A DNA stretch of 64,000 bases from Gautieria morchelliformis. Lineage: Eukaryota; Basidiomycota; Agaricomycetes; Gomphales; Gomphaceae. The position numbers and the translations under genes were made by a program. The DNA is taken from assembly GCA_015179125.1 (NCBI GenBank), contig WHVA01000068.1:186001-250000 (forward strand). The letters run 5' to 3'. The notes beneath the pieces were generated by a model. It ran no database searches. It saw nothing but the letters and a program-made list of their open reading frames with translations, and had not been told where the DNA came from. This document shows, piece by piece, positions 10,660 through 22,094 of the stretch; within the stretch, counting starts at the first letter, position 1; each line of letters starts with the position of its first letter.

Positions 10660-11040
10660 GGTTGAAGCGGATAGGCCTACCGCCGCCCAACAGTTGCAGC
10701 AACCATACGATGAAGGGAAAACTTTGCCCAACTTGTATGGATATCCAAGGTGAGGCCTATACACAGTGAATGTCCATGTTCACCCTTCTGACTGCAATGT
10801 GTTAGAGCCCAGGGCAACGGAGGCGGCGAGGGCGAGACGGGCGGCGGCGGCGGCAGCAGCAGCAGCAGAAGATAAAGCTAAGAAGACTAAAGCAAAGCGT
10901 CGCTGAGGCATAATCTGTATCGATGCACTTATGTAACTTGACGCAGGTTTGAAGTGAAGGAAGCGGTTGTCAACCGTGAGGCAGGCAGCTTTGTGACTCC
11001 AAGCCAAGTCTACAAGCAAATGGCGTTAGAGGATTTCACT
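10660..11040 (+). other. possible 3' exon remnants, unassigned
   Basis: Short frames rich in Ala/Arg/Lys (around 10805-10905, ending KAKKTKAKRR and a stop) and a DRPTAAQQLQQPY segment (about 10670) look like the tail of a host gene, but no splice model joins them convincingly. The DRPTAAQ motif is reminiscent of the end of a Ser/Thr kinase domain; that is a guess. Confidence 0.15.
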
Positions 11041-11145
11041 ACATAGGAAGAAGGCTCTGGGAGAGAAGATGAATGTACAACATCACATGCATGAAATTTA
11101 GCGTCTCGTACATGTCAACCTCTGAGCGTGCAAGAGTGATGTTTT

Positions 11146-11430
11146 AGACTACCAATTGCGTCCCGACCTAATTTGGCCTAAAACCCTGGTAACGCAAGAT
11201 GGCTCGCTCTCGCGGCGGCTCCCCACCAGTATAACTGACGGAGCGCGAGCGGTGTGGAACGCGAGCGGCGGAATGTCAGCGGGGGACAGTGAACGGGAGC
11301 GCGCACCTCACAGGGAGCGAGCGGTGACGAGATGTAACTGGACGGCGCACCAATGGCCGCTACTTTGGCGTTGGGCGCGAGCGAGCGATGCAGATCGAGG
11401 GTGGGTGGGAGTGGGCGCGAGTGCTTGAAA
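11146..11430. repeat. GC-rich dispersed repeat upstream of P450 gene, copy 1
   Basis: About 285 bp (GACTACCAATTGCGTCCCGA ... GAGTGCTTGAAATGG) closely resembling 38517-38795. Its ends are weakly inverted (ACTACCAATT and, reversed, ACTACCATTT), which suggests a small transposable element. It lies about 360 bp before the P450 start codon. Confidence 0.6.
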
Positions 11431-11791
11431 TGGTAGTTGTGCGCCGAAAGTCGGCGGCGTAGCCCGCGGGTAGCGCCCACTCCGATCGGGGGATTACTGG
11501 CTGTTTCCGGATGTGTCGTGTCGAATCCTTGGGCCCGAACCAGGGTCGGCTTAGAGCAAGATATAGTGTGCCGGCGCCTAGCGAGGTCGCCATGATGTCG
11601 TGTTTAATTGAACCGAACCGCTGCCCTGGTCAGGCACTACCTCGGCTTCTTGCATATGGGGATTGGGCTGCTTGCGGCCGCCGGCGTTGACAGATATTGC
11701 CAATAACATTTGGCTGTAGTAGTGAGATAATAACTGCATTTTACATATATAACCACTCGTTGACAATGCCACAGACGTGCACGTCAGCGCC

Positions 11792-14078
11792 ATGTCTTCC
11801 GCATCTGTTAATGTTACTCTCTCGGCTCCCCTTGAACCTCCCAACGGCTTATGGCGAGTCAGCCTTCTTCCTCTGACTACTCTGGCAGGCCTATATGGCC
11901 TCTACATTTTGTCTACCTACGGGTCAAGAGCGAAACATCTACCTCCCGGTCCGCCCACGCTCCCGGTCATAGGGAACTTAGCTGTATTTCCTAGAGCATT
12001 CTTGCACTTGAAGTTTACCCAGTGGCGTGCGCCCCTCATTGTGCCTTCATGAACTAAGAAGTCCTAATCAGTTGACTGTTGTCTATGCCACCACCAGAGA
12101 AACAGTATGGCGAGGTGTTCTCGCTCAAAGTCATGGATAACACTATTATTGTCCTCAACACACCATCTGCAGTCCGCGAAATCATCGACAGACGTAGCAT
12201 CTCAAGCAGCAATCGCCCCAAGTCCATCATCGCTGACATGATCACACATGGTCTCAACTTTGGAACCTGCCGCTACCGTAAGCGTTCACCCTAAACCAGC
12301 CTTTTGGGCTGATTCCTGTGACGCCAGCGGATGAGAGATGGAGCGTGTTACGCAAATCTGCGATGCGTGTACTCAACAACCAAAACATACGAAAGCATCG
12401 AGATTATCACCGCGCAGAAGCGAGCCAGCTTATGTTCGACTTGGTTCACGATCCGCAGGTGCGTTGCCCGCCATGCCATTAGTCAGAGGTACCTTGAGCG
12501 ATGTGAAAATATGCATAATTTTATTCAGAATTGGTACACTCACATACAAAGAGCAGTCTTCTCCTTCGGTTTCGGGATCGTATACGGCTGCCGCTCGCCG
12601 CTTATTACGTCCGAAGATGTATCCGATATCATTTACGTTCATCCACAATTCATCGATGCCCTCGAATTTGGACGACTTCCCCCTGTCGACCTCTTCCCTA
12701 TATTGAAGCTGGTTCCAGAACGCTTCGCAAAATGGAAGAGAATAGTGAAGAATATTGGGAGGTAACAGATTTATTGATGTGTCTTACAACCAATTATAAA
12801 CTTATTCAACTTGTCCTTGTTATTCAAACAGCCTACACGACACCATGTATGACCGGCTGCTGCGGAAGGTTGAGTCACGAATGGCGAGAGGAGAGAGCAC
12901 GCCTGGCTTGATGGAAGAAGCAATAAAAGAGGCTGACGAATGGGGATTGGACCGTGAATTACTGATGTGAGTGACTGAACCATTGCATTAGAGATATTCT
13001 CAGCTGCGCCTTCAATTACAGGCACCTCGGAGGTGTGCTCCTCGCTGGAATGGATACGTCATCTGCCGCGCTACAGGTCGTTATTCTCTCCCTAGTCAAC
13101 TTTCCTGATGCTCAGAAAAAAGCGCAAGAGGAGATTGACCGTGTTGTAGGGAGTGATCGGGTACCTACTTGGCGTGATATTCCCGATCTTCCGTATACGA
13201 TGGCGTTTTTGGAGGAGGTAAGCTTGTATCCCATCCCTGGAGTTCAAGGCTACGCTCGTCATTGATTTCATGAAGACGATGCGTTTCAGGCCTGTGGGTC
13301 CACTGGGTCTTCCCCATGAAATGGCACAAGACGAAAACGTTGACGGTATACTTTATCCCAAGGGCGCAGTGGTATTTATCAACACCTGTATTGTCCTTGC
13401 TTAAATGTCTATCTCTATACTACTGACGATGCCTGCAGGGGCAATGTTTCACGATGAACGTTATTTTGACGATGCTGACGAGTTTATTCCTGAACGTTTC
13501 CTGAAGCACGTGTATGGCGTGAAAGACCCTAAAAACGACGATGTCGCTCGTCGCCCTAACATGTTGTTTGGTGGAGGTCGACGGGTCTGTCCAGGTGATT
13601 CTTCGTGTTTCGTCTGACGAGAGATTACATAAATGGTGACATTCATCTTTCCAGGCATTGCTCTTGCAAGGGATAGTTTGGTAAGAACAAGATAATATTA
13701 TATCGATCATGCGTCCAGAGACTTACTGTAACACCAAAACCTAAATCACAGGAAATGAACATCTGTAACCTTATTTGGGCATTCGACTTCCTGCCTGCGC
13801 TTGACGCTACCGGACAACCGAAGTTCCCTGACATTAATGGTTTCTCACCCGTCAGTACTGGAGTGCCCGTCCTACGTCCTCTGAATTAACGTAGTCCATA
13901 TGCGTAGGGCCTTACAGGAAATCCTTTGCCCTTCGATTGCAAAATCAACCCTCGCTCTGCTCAACGTGTCGAGATGATCAAACAGGAATTTACGAAGGCT
14001 TCCGAGTTTTTGGCCCCATATGAGCTCGAGCTCTCTGATAAAGAGACCTTGTTTAATTCTACTTATCGTGGTTCGTGA
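11792..14078 (+). CDS. cytochrome P450 monooxygenase, complete, ten introns
   Basis: A membrane-anchored haem-thiolate monooxygenase of the endoplasmic reticulum, inferred to oxidise a small organic substrate with electrons from P450 reductase. By splice-site reading the exons are 11792-12026, 12098-12277, 12328-12458, 12529-12761, 12832-12966, 13022-13217, 13276-13387, 13439-13594, 13655-13680, 13752-13850 and 13908-14078. They total 1674 nt, or 557 residues. Landmarks are an N-terminal hydrophobic anchor (about residues 22-42), the hinge LPPGPP, I-helix LLAGMDTSS, the K-helix ExxR as EETMR, a PERF segment, and the haem loop FGGGRRVCPG with its Cys ligand. All splice phases agree and no internal stop is needed, so the gene looks functional. 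The sequence recalls the O-methylsterigmatocystin-oxidoreductase-like P450s common in Agaricomycetes. The CYP family is not assigned. Confidence 0.92.
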
Positions 14079-14410
14079 ATTTTAGGGTCGACTGGCCCAC
14101 ATGTATGTATATAACTGAACCATCAACGGTTGAATCATGACCGGACAAAATCAGATCAATTGTCTAAAATCACAAACAAATTATCCATAATTTGTTAAAA
14201 TCACTATGCAGTTGCGGGCAATCAAAGTCAACTAACTTGGTGACCCCATTTACGCACATTGCCACAAACATTCAGAATGCTAAAACATGTATATTAGACC
14301 TTGATGAACATAATTCAACAAGCCAATTTCTATATATCACTGTAAGGGTAGCTCCCACAACCAAATATCATGCAGCCTGGCAGAGAGATCCAAAGTTAAA
14401 TACAGGATTA
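14079..14410. other. 3' flank of P450 gene
   Basis: An A+T-rich stretch with no recognised gene. It probably contains the P450 polyadenylation region. Confidence 0.3.
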
Positions 14411-14418
14411 ACTATCGT

Positions 14419-14650
14419 AGGGGCGGCGGCTGCCGCCCCAGTCCCCGACTCTCTCTGACTTTAAATCTGTCAGAGCTTAAAAAAAAGAAATCATAATAGT
14501 TGTTTCTGTTGACAGAATTGATGGCGGAGCATTGTAAGACTGTAAAATACAAGGAGTACAAGGGTGGGAGAATGGGAGGGTAGATGAAATGACAACAGTC
14601 AGGGAAAGAAAGGATTGATGAAATACAAGGAGGTTTTTTTTAGTTATACA
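14419..14650. repeat. dispersed repeat, copy 1 (other copy 48860-49085)
   Basis: Both copies start with GGCGGCTGCCRCCCCAGTCC, then CCCGACTCTCTCT, ATTGATG, AAGACWGTAAAATACAA and GATGAAATACAAGGAG. They are about 230 bp long and in the same orientation. No coding frame or terminal repeats are evident, so the class is unknown. Confidence 0.6.
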
Positions 14651-15004
14651 GAGACAGACAAAATAGGAGGTGCGCAGCCGTGATGCTGTGGATGCAGGAG
14701 GCGGTGCTTAGCGATCAGTAGGATGCCGTGCTGAGAGGTGCGTTCCGGAATACTGCAATGGCCGGGAAATGCAGAAGAAGGGCGTTTTCTCATGAATCTC
14801 GGCTCATTAAACGCGTTTAGATACCAGGCATTCCTGAGATGGAGAACGAGACCTTAACGTGCGAGGGTCAACTTAACCGCACACTTACGGACACATCCTA
14901 ATCGTGTCGTTATGTCCAGTCATCATCATATATAGCAATCAACGTACAAGATAAGGGAGTTTTCTGGTGTCCATCATCACTTCTTTATCCTGCAACAGAC
15001 AGGG

Positions 15005-15096
15005 AAACCTCTCGGTATTTTAGATACCTTTAGTAATCACATTGCCTGGGATAAGGTCATCCCTTTGGGGACTGACGTTGCAAATCGCGACTACAA
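15005..15096 (+). pseudogene. open frame split by the Harbinger insertion
   Basis: A frame reading GILDTFSNHIAWDKVIPLGT continues up to the target site and resumes right of the element (18616 on: NYKA, a stop, then REVAAKRMHPWTT). The Harbinger element therefore landed inside a sequence that was once coding. I do not recognise the protein. Confidence 0.35.
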
Positions 15097-15314
15097 TAAG
15101 GCCTATCACAGTAGCGGTTTTGATGGGGATTTGGAGCGGATTTGGACGAGGATTTGAAACATTTATAATGCTCCGACAAAGCCCCGAAAACCGGTTTTAA
15201 CTGTGATAAGCTAGTTTTGAACTCACGTTTTGATATGATTTCGATGGGGCTTTTGTTGCTCCTGCCGTCACCGGCCAGAGCGGCTCTAGCTTCTTGTTCT
15301 CTGCTGCCAACGCC

Positions 15315-16755
15315 ATGACAAAGACTGATAGGATGGAGCTCAACGATGCCCTCCTTCAGTGTCTTATGTTGGAGCTCCTTCTTGAGGAAGATGCTGAGCT
15401 AGATGTCTACCTTGAAGACACTACTGATTCTGAGACTGGTGCAAGTTCAGATGAAAACATGGAATTGCGGTTAGAGTCAGATGAGGTTCTCGAGATGATG
15501 GCCGACCTCCACTCCAGACGATACCTTCACTCCCGGGTTAAAGTCAACAAGCCGATGTCGCTCCTTATGACCACCCTCTCCGACTACAGATATAGCCGGC
15601 CCGAGATATTTCGACAATACTTGCGGGTTTGGCCTCAGACGTTCGATGCCATCGTTGAAAGGATACAAGGTGACACCGTATTCCATAACAACTCTCACAA
15701 CGCCCAGCTCCCCGTTGCATATCAGCTTGCCGTAGCACTTTATCGCTTTGGCCACTTTGGGAATGCAGTGAGTATGCAGGAGGTCGCTCTGTGGGCCGGT
15801 TGGGGTTTTGGGACTGTCGACCGAAGCACACGCCGTGTAATCAAGGCTCTATGCCGCCCTGAATTCCGCCGTGTAGCTGTAAAGTGGCCAACCAATGAAG
15901 AGAGGGAGAGAGCAAAGCAGTGGGTTGAGGAAGCTTCAGGCCCCGAGTGGCGTGACGGCTGGTTGATGGTTGATGGTACGCTAGTGCCCTTATTCCAGCG
16001 ACCAGGGTTCTACGGAAATACGTGGTACGATAGGAAGAGCAATTACTCAATGAACGTGCAGGCAAGTTCTCTCATAAATAAATAGGTGTATAGCTAACTG
16101 CTACTCTAGCTCATCTCTACCCCTGACCTCCGCATCATTGACTATGGTGTTGGATTACCAGGAAGTCAGCACGATGCTCGTGCCTGGAACGAGACTCGCT
16201 TACCGAAGGAGCATGCTACATTATTGCGGGAAGGTGAGTGGATATGGGCGGACTCTGCGTATCCATTGCAGAAGTGGCTATGCACGCCGTACAAGAAGTA
16301 AGCTACCAGCTCAATCTCTAAGCTGTACCTTACAAGTGCTCTTTAGACCTGAGAAGGATACCCCAGAGAATGCACGGTTCAATTACTGGGTTTCTCGAGT
16401 ACGCGTGAAGTCTGAGCACTGCGTTGGATTCATCAAAGGGTGGTTCGGCTCCCTGCGAGGCCTTCGTGTACAAATAAACCAGGTTCACCAATTGGGTATC
16501 GCCACATTTTGGATTACTGCGTGTATTGCAGTTCATACGTATGCTATGTCACATGAGGCAGGCACAGACATCACAAGCGATGATTTCTTTCGTGAGGGAC
16601 TACGAATTATAGAGGAGGAGAGTGTTATAGGGATGGGTGGAGAAGCGGCTCTGGCAGAGGTACAGGAGGCAACTCGGGAGGTAGCTCTGTTGGAAGGAAA
16701 AGTTAAACGAGAGGACCTTAAGAACACTCTGTTAGCACGACTAGATTATGAATAG
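15315..16755 (+). CDS. Harbinger DDE transposase
   Basis: Catalyses cut-and-paste transposition of the surrounding element. Three exons (15315-16061, 16110-16297, 16347-16755) give 447 residues. The start is the first ATG (MTKTDRM). The first intron uses a GC donor (GCAAGT...CTCTAG), a minority class; the second is a normal GT-AG. The DDE_4-type nuclease core has its first Asp in MVDGTLVPL, the second in WADSAYPLQ, and the Glu in VKSEHCVGFIKG. An HTH-like region (LPVAYQLAVALYRFG, SMQEVALWAGWGFGTV) precedes the core. The C-terminal 60 residues form a charged helix. No stop or frame break is seen. The stop overlaps that of the convergent accessory gene. Confidence 0.93.
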
Positions 16756-18381
16756 ACATACCATACTCCTGACATACCTCCAGGGAAGTCCGCATGCCAA
16801 TCTTCCCCGGTAAAAGTCTCCGGCATGTCTGACGTTCCGTGGTTAGCCATGCTTTGTCCATCCCGGGAGCTCGACGCTGACAGGGGAACTCGGCTACTAG
16901 ACCTGATAGTTCCATATCGTGCTGACATCTCTAACTCATAGCGCTCCCGCTGCATAGTTAATGCATGTGCACGGTCTAGCTCCTCCTTGTGGGCTTGGTG
17001 TTCAAGTTTTAACTTCTCCTTCTCAAAGTCAGCTAGTACCTGTATTCTCACCCACTCCTCCCTGGACCGGTTTAGCTGTCCTGCAAGTCGCTCCGTAGTG
17101 GCTCGCCGTGCCTCCTGCATTTCTGACAGACCATCAAGCAGACCCTTGCGACGGGTTGCCGTTGTGGAATTCAATGCCACCCGTGTGACAGTCTCGGGCT
17201 TCATGTTAGCCTTCTGCATAGATACAGTCACCTGTTTGCTTCTGCTTGAGGAGCCGCTTTGTTCATTGTAGGTATCGTTGGGATCCTCAGAGGGAAGGTC
17301 GGCATCAAAGGAAAAGGGTGAGTACCGTGTGTTATCTTCGCTTGTTTCAATACTGGGTTCGCCATCGTTGTCTATTACCTTCATTATTGGTTAGTTATCT
17401 CAATAACCACAATTCACACTGTGACATACCAACAGAGAGCTCTCTGCCGGGCTCTTCACTACCTCTGATGCAGACACACGGTCAAGGATGTCTAAATTGA
17501 GCTGCGAGGTGGAATGCGCAACGGCATCCCGAATAACCAAGGGACTAGTGCCCATAAGCCGCTGCATTCGCCGAAACCAAGGGAACCGGATCTTGATTTC
17601 CCCTGCAGGCAGTAAGAACCCAATCAGATATAGGTAAAGTTAGACGCACCCCACAAGTTGTCGATAGCACTACCTACTATGATTTCCTTTTCCGTATCTT
17701 CGGTCTCTACCAGACCAGCACCAGTCTCACCAAGCAGTGTCTTTTCAGACATATAAGACTTCTTGATCCTAAATCAAGATATTAGTTTACAACGGCTACC
17801 TGAACAGAAGAACTTACGCATTGACACGGTTTTTAACTACATTCCCCATCTGTACCAATGACGCATCTTTCCAGCGGCCTGAGTGATGAGGGATAAGGAC
17901 TCGTAATGCAAGGGAGTGATGATGATCAGCAACAGTCTTCGCACTGCTCTTGTTCTTGCTCTCGGCGCCCTTGTCCATACTGAACGCTGCTCGCATGACT
18001 GGGTCATCTTCAAGGACCGTTAGGAGCATGTCTGTGAGATCATGCTCCTTAGCCCAGCTGGTGGCAACGTTAGTAACAGGGCTTCATTACAGAAGATCGC
18101 ACTCACGGCACTGGGGGGATCGAGGCTTCATCTCCCCTGAGTTTCTTGCCCTCCGCCTTATGTCCCGGCTTAACAAGGGCAGGTTTTGCTTCGGGTTCTT
18201 CGATATCGTCATTGGTCATAGCAGCGGCCTTCGCACTGGGCTTACGAGGCCTTTTGTTCACGGAGGAGTCAGCTTTTTTTACCTTAGCTGCATGGAGCAG
18301 AGCTTCCAGCTGTGGAACAGAAAGGGTGTCTATCGTAGCTGTTGTGACAGGTTCAGCACGTTTGCGCTTCCTGGGACTCAT
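16746..18381 (-). CDS. Harbinger accessory (Myb-like partner) protein
   Basis: PIF/Harbinger elements usually encode a second, Myb/SANT-like DNA-binding protein needed for nuclear import and end binding; this gene occupies that position. Splicing by eye gives five exons from MSPRKRKR (18381; the ATG chosen because upstream codons lie in the terminal repeat). They carry a basic nuclear-signal-like N-terminus, a conserved WAKEHDLTDMLLTVLEDDP block, a tryptophan-containing segment (IRFPWFRRMQRLMG), and a long charged coiled coil near the C-terminus (ATTERLAGQLNRSREEWVRI onward). I do not see a textbook Myb repeat, so DNA binding is inferred from position. All intron phases join without stops. 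Confidence 0.82.
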
Positions 18382-18618
18382 ATCTCGGAAGGCGATGCGA
18401 TGATGTGGCAGCTCAGAAGGTGTAGCAGATGGCGACAGCCTTTGGAGCTCCGCTAGGTGTGCCGGCCGAAATCCAAATCCAAAATGACGCGACTTTTCCA
18501 AATCGCCTCCAGAGGCGCTTTGGGAATTTGGGTCGGTTTCGGGCATGAAACGCCTTCTCAAATCCCCATCAAAACCACTCCAAATCCCCATCAAAACCGC
18601 TACTGTGATAGGCCCTAA

Positions 18619-19690
18619 TTACAAGGCGTAGAGGGAGGTCGCCGCCAAGAGGATGCATCCATGGACCACGCCGCGTATGATGTGAATGAGTGTACCCGTA
18701 TCAGGTTTGTGCGTGGGGGAGAGGCTTTACGCGTTAGCACTGAATCCCTGTAGTTTTCCATGTCACACGGTCTGTTTTTTGCATTCCCAGCAGGACCTCC
18801 TCTACCAGTCTATGCTGGCGTAGGTACAGGTCTTCATGATGCCTATAGCCCCATCGTTGTCAACCATGATTGCCCTCAGTAGGCACATAGGGAAGATGGC
18901 TTTAAGATGGTGGATTATGCGGCATAGCGTGAAGACAACTGTGTTATTTCGTTATTTCGTTGCCTTGCCAAAATGGGAAGGACTCGGAGGGGGCTGCGCA
19001 TTAACTCGAGCGCAGGAGATGTAGGAAAAGGAACTTGAGACTGATAGTGAGGACACTGTTAACTCACTCAACCGGACTCAACAATGTGAGTGAATGGGCT
19101 GAAACCAATGATTTGTTGTTGCTAAAGTCCTAGCCAATTATACAGGGGTGAACAGGGGTAAAACCCTATGGAACATTGGATTAGGAGTGCGTACATTACC
19201 AATGATGTCAATGATGATGTATGCCCCTAGGAAATGTCCCTCTAGAATCCAATAACAAACTGCAGCCCCATCAGCTTTCTGGGTGAGATACATGGTGTTT
19301 TTCATTCACCTGCTAGGAAAGTGTTTCAAAGGTTAACAATACATTGGGCACAGGCATCGGAGGACACGTTGAAAGAGGTCAGCCAATGAAAGGACACAGA
19401 AAATGCAGTCAGGCCAAGGAAAGGATGTGGTATGCGGGGAAAAAAAAAAGAAAAAAAAAAAAAAAAAGGCGGAGGGAGGGGAACCCACGCAATGGAGAGC
19501 AACTGGTGAGGGAAGGCGTGTCGGAGGGGAAGGATACCCGGGACAAGGGCGATAAATGCCAAAGATGCGCAAACGTTTAGCGGCGGAGAGACAAGGGGCC
19601 CCTAACAGCCACAGACAAGAGACCAATAGGAATGCCGGCCAATGAAATGAATACAAATTCATCCGCAAAACCACATCCACACATATTTGC
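18619..19690. other. unannotated region with A-rich tract
   Basis: No confident gene. An A-rich tract (AAAAAAAAAG plus more than 15 A) lies at about 19440-19467. Frames here have no recognisable domain. The first ~70 bp continue the reading frame interrupted by the Harbinger element. Confidence 0.3.
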
Positions 19691-19699
19691 GTACATGCA

Positions 19700-20133
19700 A
19701 CCCTCCCTCTCCTTTGGAGAGAGTCGGGGATATGACATGGGTCTCACCTGGCAGAGAGGGATCCAAAGAGATAAAGCTAAGGATCCCTTCTTCCAGTGAA
19801 CTACCTACATACCTGTCATGACTCATTTATTCCATCTCCATCCAACTCATCACACTTCGACATGTCCATTCACTCCATTTGCCATTTAATCAGTTCGCTG
19901 AGTTCCTTCATTGTTTGCATCATTTGCCTTTGAATCCCAAACCACTGGGCTATGCTTGTGCCCATCTTGGTCCCAAATCCATGCCAAGCTCCCCAACCTT
20001 CAGCTTCAGTACCCATTCCAGAATGCTGTCTGGGTCAGTACATGGTAAACCATCACTAGAGGTGTCAGGGTTGATCTCAGTTAGGAAGCAGAGGCCCCTG
20101 GATGGCCAGGGGTGCCTGGGCATTGTGAGGTAT
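19700..20133. repeat. retrotransposon-related dispersed fragment
   Basis: Contains segments matching 4055-4150 and an LTR-end-like stretch (CACCTGGCAGAGAGGGATCCAAAGAG, partly shared with 4240-4270 and 14376-14395). Old and without defined ends. Confidence 0.45.
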
Positions 20134-20410
20134 TGTCAAGATTGGATTTTGGGCGTTTAGTATTGTGTGTTGGTGAATCACAGATGTGCAAATGCAGTGA
20201 ATGCCCAAATGCTTTGTGTGGCAAAGGACATGGTTCGGTGAAGGAAGCCAAACCAGTAAGATGTACAAGGTATAGGGTGATCTAAGTAAAGGACCCTAAT
20301 CTACAGTCCAAGCAAATAGCTCATGTAGCTCAATGATGTAATGTGTGAGTGCATGGAAATGCCATTTTGGGGATGAACAATCCTTTTGTTGGCAAAATCT
20401 TTCCTTCAGA
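20134..20410 (-). repeat. truncated LTR (family A), reverse orientation
   Basis: Begins TGTCAAGATTGGATTTTGGG, the reverse-strand start of the family-A LTR, and follows it for about 275 bp before meeting another LTR-like fragment (TGTCAGGGGACACC at about 20418). Fossil. Confidence 0.65.
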
Positions 20411-20417
20411 GACCTTC

Positions 20418-22094
20418 TGTCAGGGGACACCCTGTTTTCCAGTTCCGACACCACACCAAGTTCCGACTCCATTTCCGACTCCGCTTCCGGTTCTGACTCC
20501 ATCTCTGACCTTTCAGAAATGATTCTGCTTCTGGTGTGTCAAAGAGGACACAGTCACTGACATTGTATTGGGGGGCAGGGACTTGGCATTGGGTGTAATA
20601 CTGAACCATGTTATCCTTCTCCTTGATGAGTGCAGACCATGCTTGCAAGAGCAAGGCCTCCATTCAGTCCCTGAACTCTCTTATGGATTCCATCCAGGAG
20701 TTCAGGTGGTTGGGGTCTCTTGCATTGTGGAGTGGACATGGTTGTCGTACTGGAACTCAACAAGTGGTAGGAGTTTGTCCCAGTCATCCTGTCTCTTGTT
20801 CATGAAGAGCCAGAGATGATGTTCAAGCTCCTGGTTGACATATTCCACCTCGCCATGCCCCTGCAGATGGTATGCCATGGTCATAGTGAGCCTGATCCTG
20901 AGTATCCAGTATAGCTCTTGGGTAAGCTCAGCTATAAACTGCAGGCCTAGGTCAGAAATAACTTGGTGTGAAAGCCCATGCTGCTTCCAGACATTCCTGA
21001 GGAACAGTTGCGCTGCCATCATGGTGGTCATCATGGGCATGAAGTGGGACTGTCTGCCCACCCAGCCCACCATGTACATGACCACATCATACCCATGGGA
21101 TTCTAGGGCCTGACAGTGAAGTTGACACTAACTGTGTCTCACTAAGACTCTGGAACCGGAAGTGGGACAAGCTTGCCCATCATTGGCCATTGGGCCTTGG
21201 TGTCATGGGAACCCCCTCCTGAGGATATTTCCAGTCTCAGCTTTGGTTTCAGCCAGAGATCCAGATCTGACCCAAGCACATCCTGAGGTCCAGGCTGAGT
21301 TCCAGAACCTTCAGCCTCAGGAATTATACTGTAATGGTGCCAAGGTTGTGGGTTGAGCCATGCATGTTAAGCAAGTGCCACAGAGGCATGGACTTGTGTC
21401 AGGAGTGGAGCGGACATCCCTGACTTCAATCAGGGGTGTGAGGTATATAGGTAGAGCACTGGCAGGGGAGGACCTTAGCTTTTCCTCTTTGGACCTTCCT
21501 CTGCCAGGTGAGTTGTATGTCATGTAGATAGCCCTTATTCATCTTTGGACACTCCTCTGCCAGACCACATGAGTTCCACAGTCTAGGGAGAGTTGCCCTT
21601 ACACTTGGTGCCAGGCAGAGGTTGTAGGTATTCACATACTGACTGATGTAGCATGAAATCTGTGGCCACCAGTAGTTCTGTGCTACCAAATCCAGTGTCT
21701 TTCACTCCTGGTGTGCCTGGCAACCCAAGTGTCATGTGCTGAGACATGATATCGCAGTGAAGGTCCAGAATATTCAGGACATAGATCTTACCCCAGAACT
21801 GCAGCAGCCCATCACTTTCTGACCACTCAGCACTTAGTACTGAGCTGGAATGGCCCTTCTGAAACTCCTCCACCACCTTTACTACTGACTCCTTGTTCCC
21901 TCCATCTCAGAACCCCTGGTAGATATCCCAGAGGATGTCCAGCTCTTCACCCATGGCTGTGGTGCCTTCCAGGGCTTGGATTGTGAAGTGCTCAGGCCTG
22001 AGCTGGGTCAGGTCAGTGTTGTCCCCCCTCACAGAGTCCTGGTCCACACATCAAGACAGTGTATTGGGTTTGCCCATGGACCTGCCAGTAGGTG
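20418..22094 (-). mobile_element. Ty3/Gypsy retrotransposon fossil (integrase region)
   Basis: Minus-strand similarity to a Gypsy integrase: a zinc-binding/H2C2-type region about 21876-21610, the catalytic core about 21085-20700 (RQSHFMPM, VISDLGLQF, AYHLQGHGEVE), and a C-terminal part about 20663-20530. A different LTR-end-like repeat lies inside it at about 21130-21604, and an LTR fragment abuts its left side. It is broken in several places and lacks gag, protease and reverse transcriptase here. Old. Confidence 0.75.

Larger units (their letters stand above)
15100..18615. mobile_element. complete PIF/Harbinger DNA transposon
   Basis: The 3516-bp element is bounded by inverted repeats of 37 identical bp (inner start GGCCTATCACAGTAGCGG at 15100; mirror end at 18614, with one extra C at 18615). 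It is flanked by TAA (15097-15099 and 18616-18618), the usual 3-bp PIF/Harbinger target. A TTTTGATGGGGATTT motif is repeated just inside the right end. Two convergent genes fill it: a DDE transposase (plus strand) and a DNA-binding-type accessory protein (minus strand), overlapping by about 10 bp at their stops near 16750. Both are open through their introns, so the element may be autonomous. Relics of relatives lie at 6660-6835 and about 39776-39835. Confidence 0.93.

Noticed and set aside
10805-10905. Ala/Lys-rich peptide as a gene
   Set aside because: Only the terminal part of a frame, with no upstream exon that splices to it; left as an unassigned remnant.
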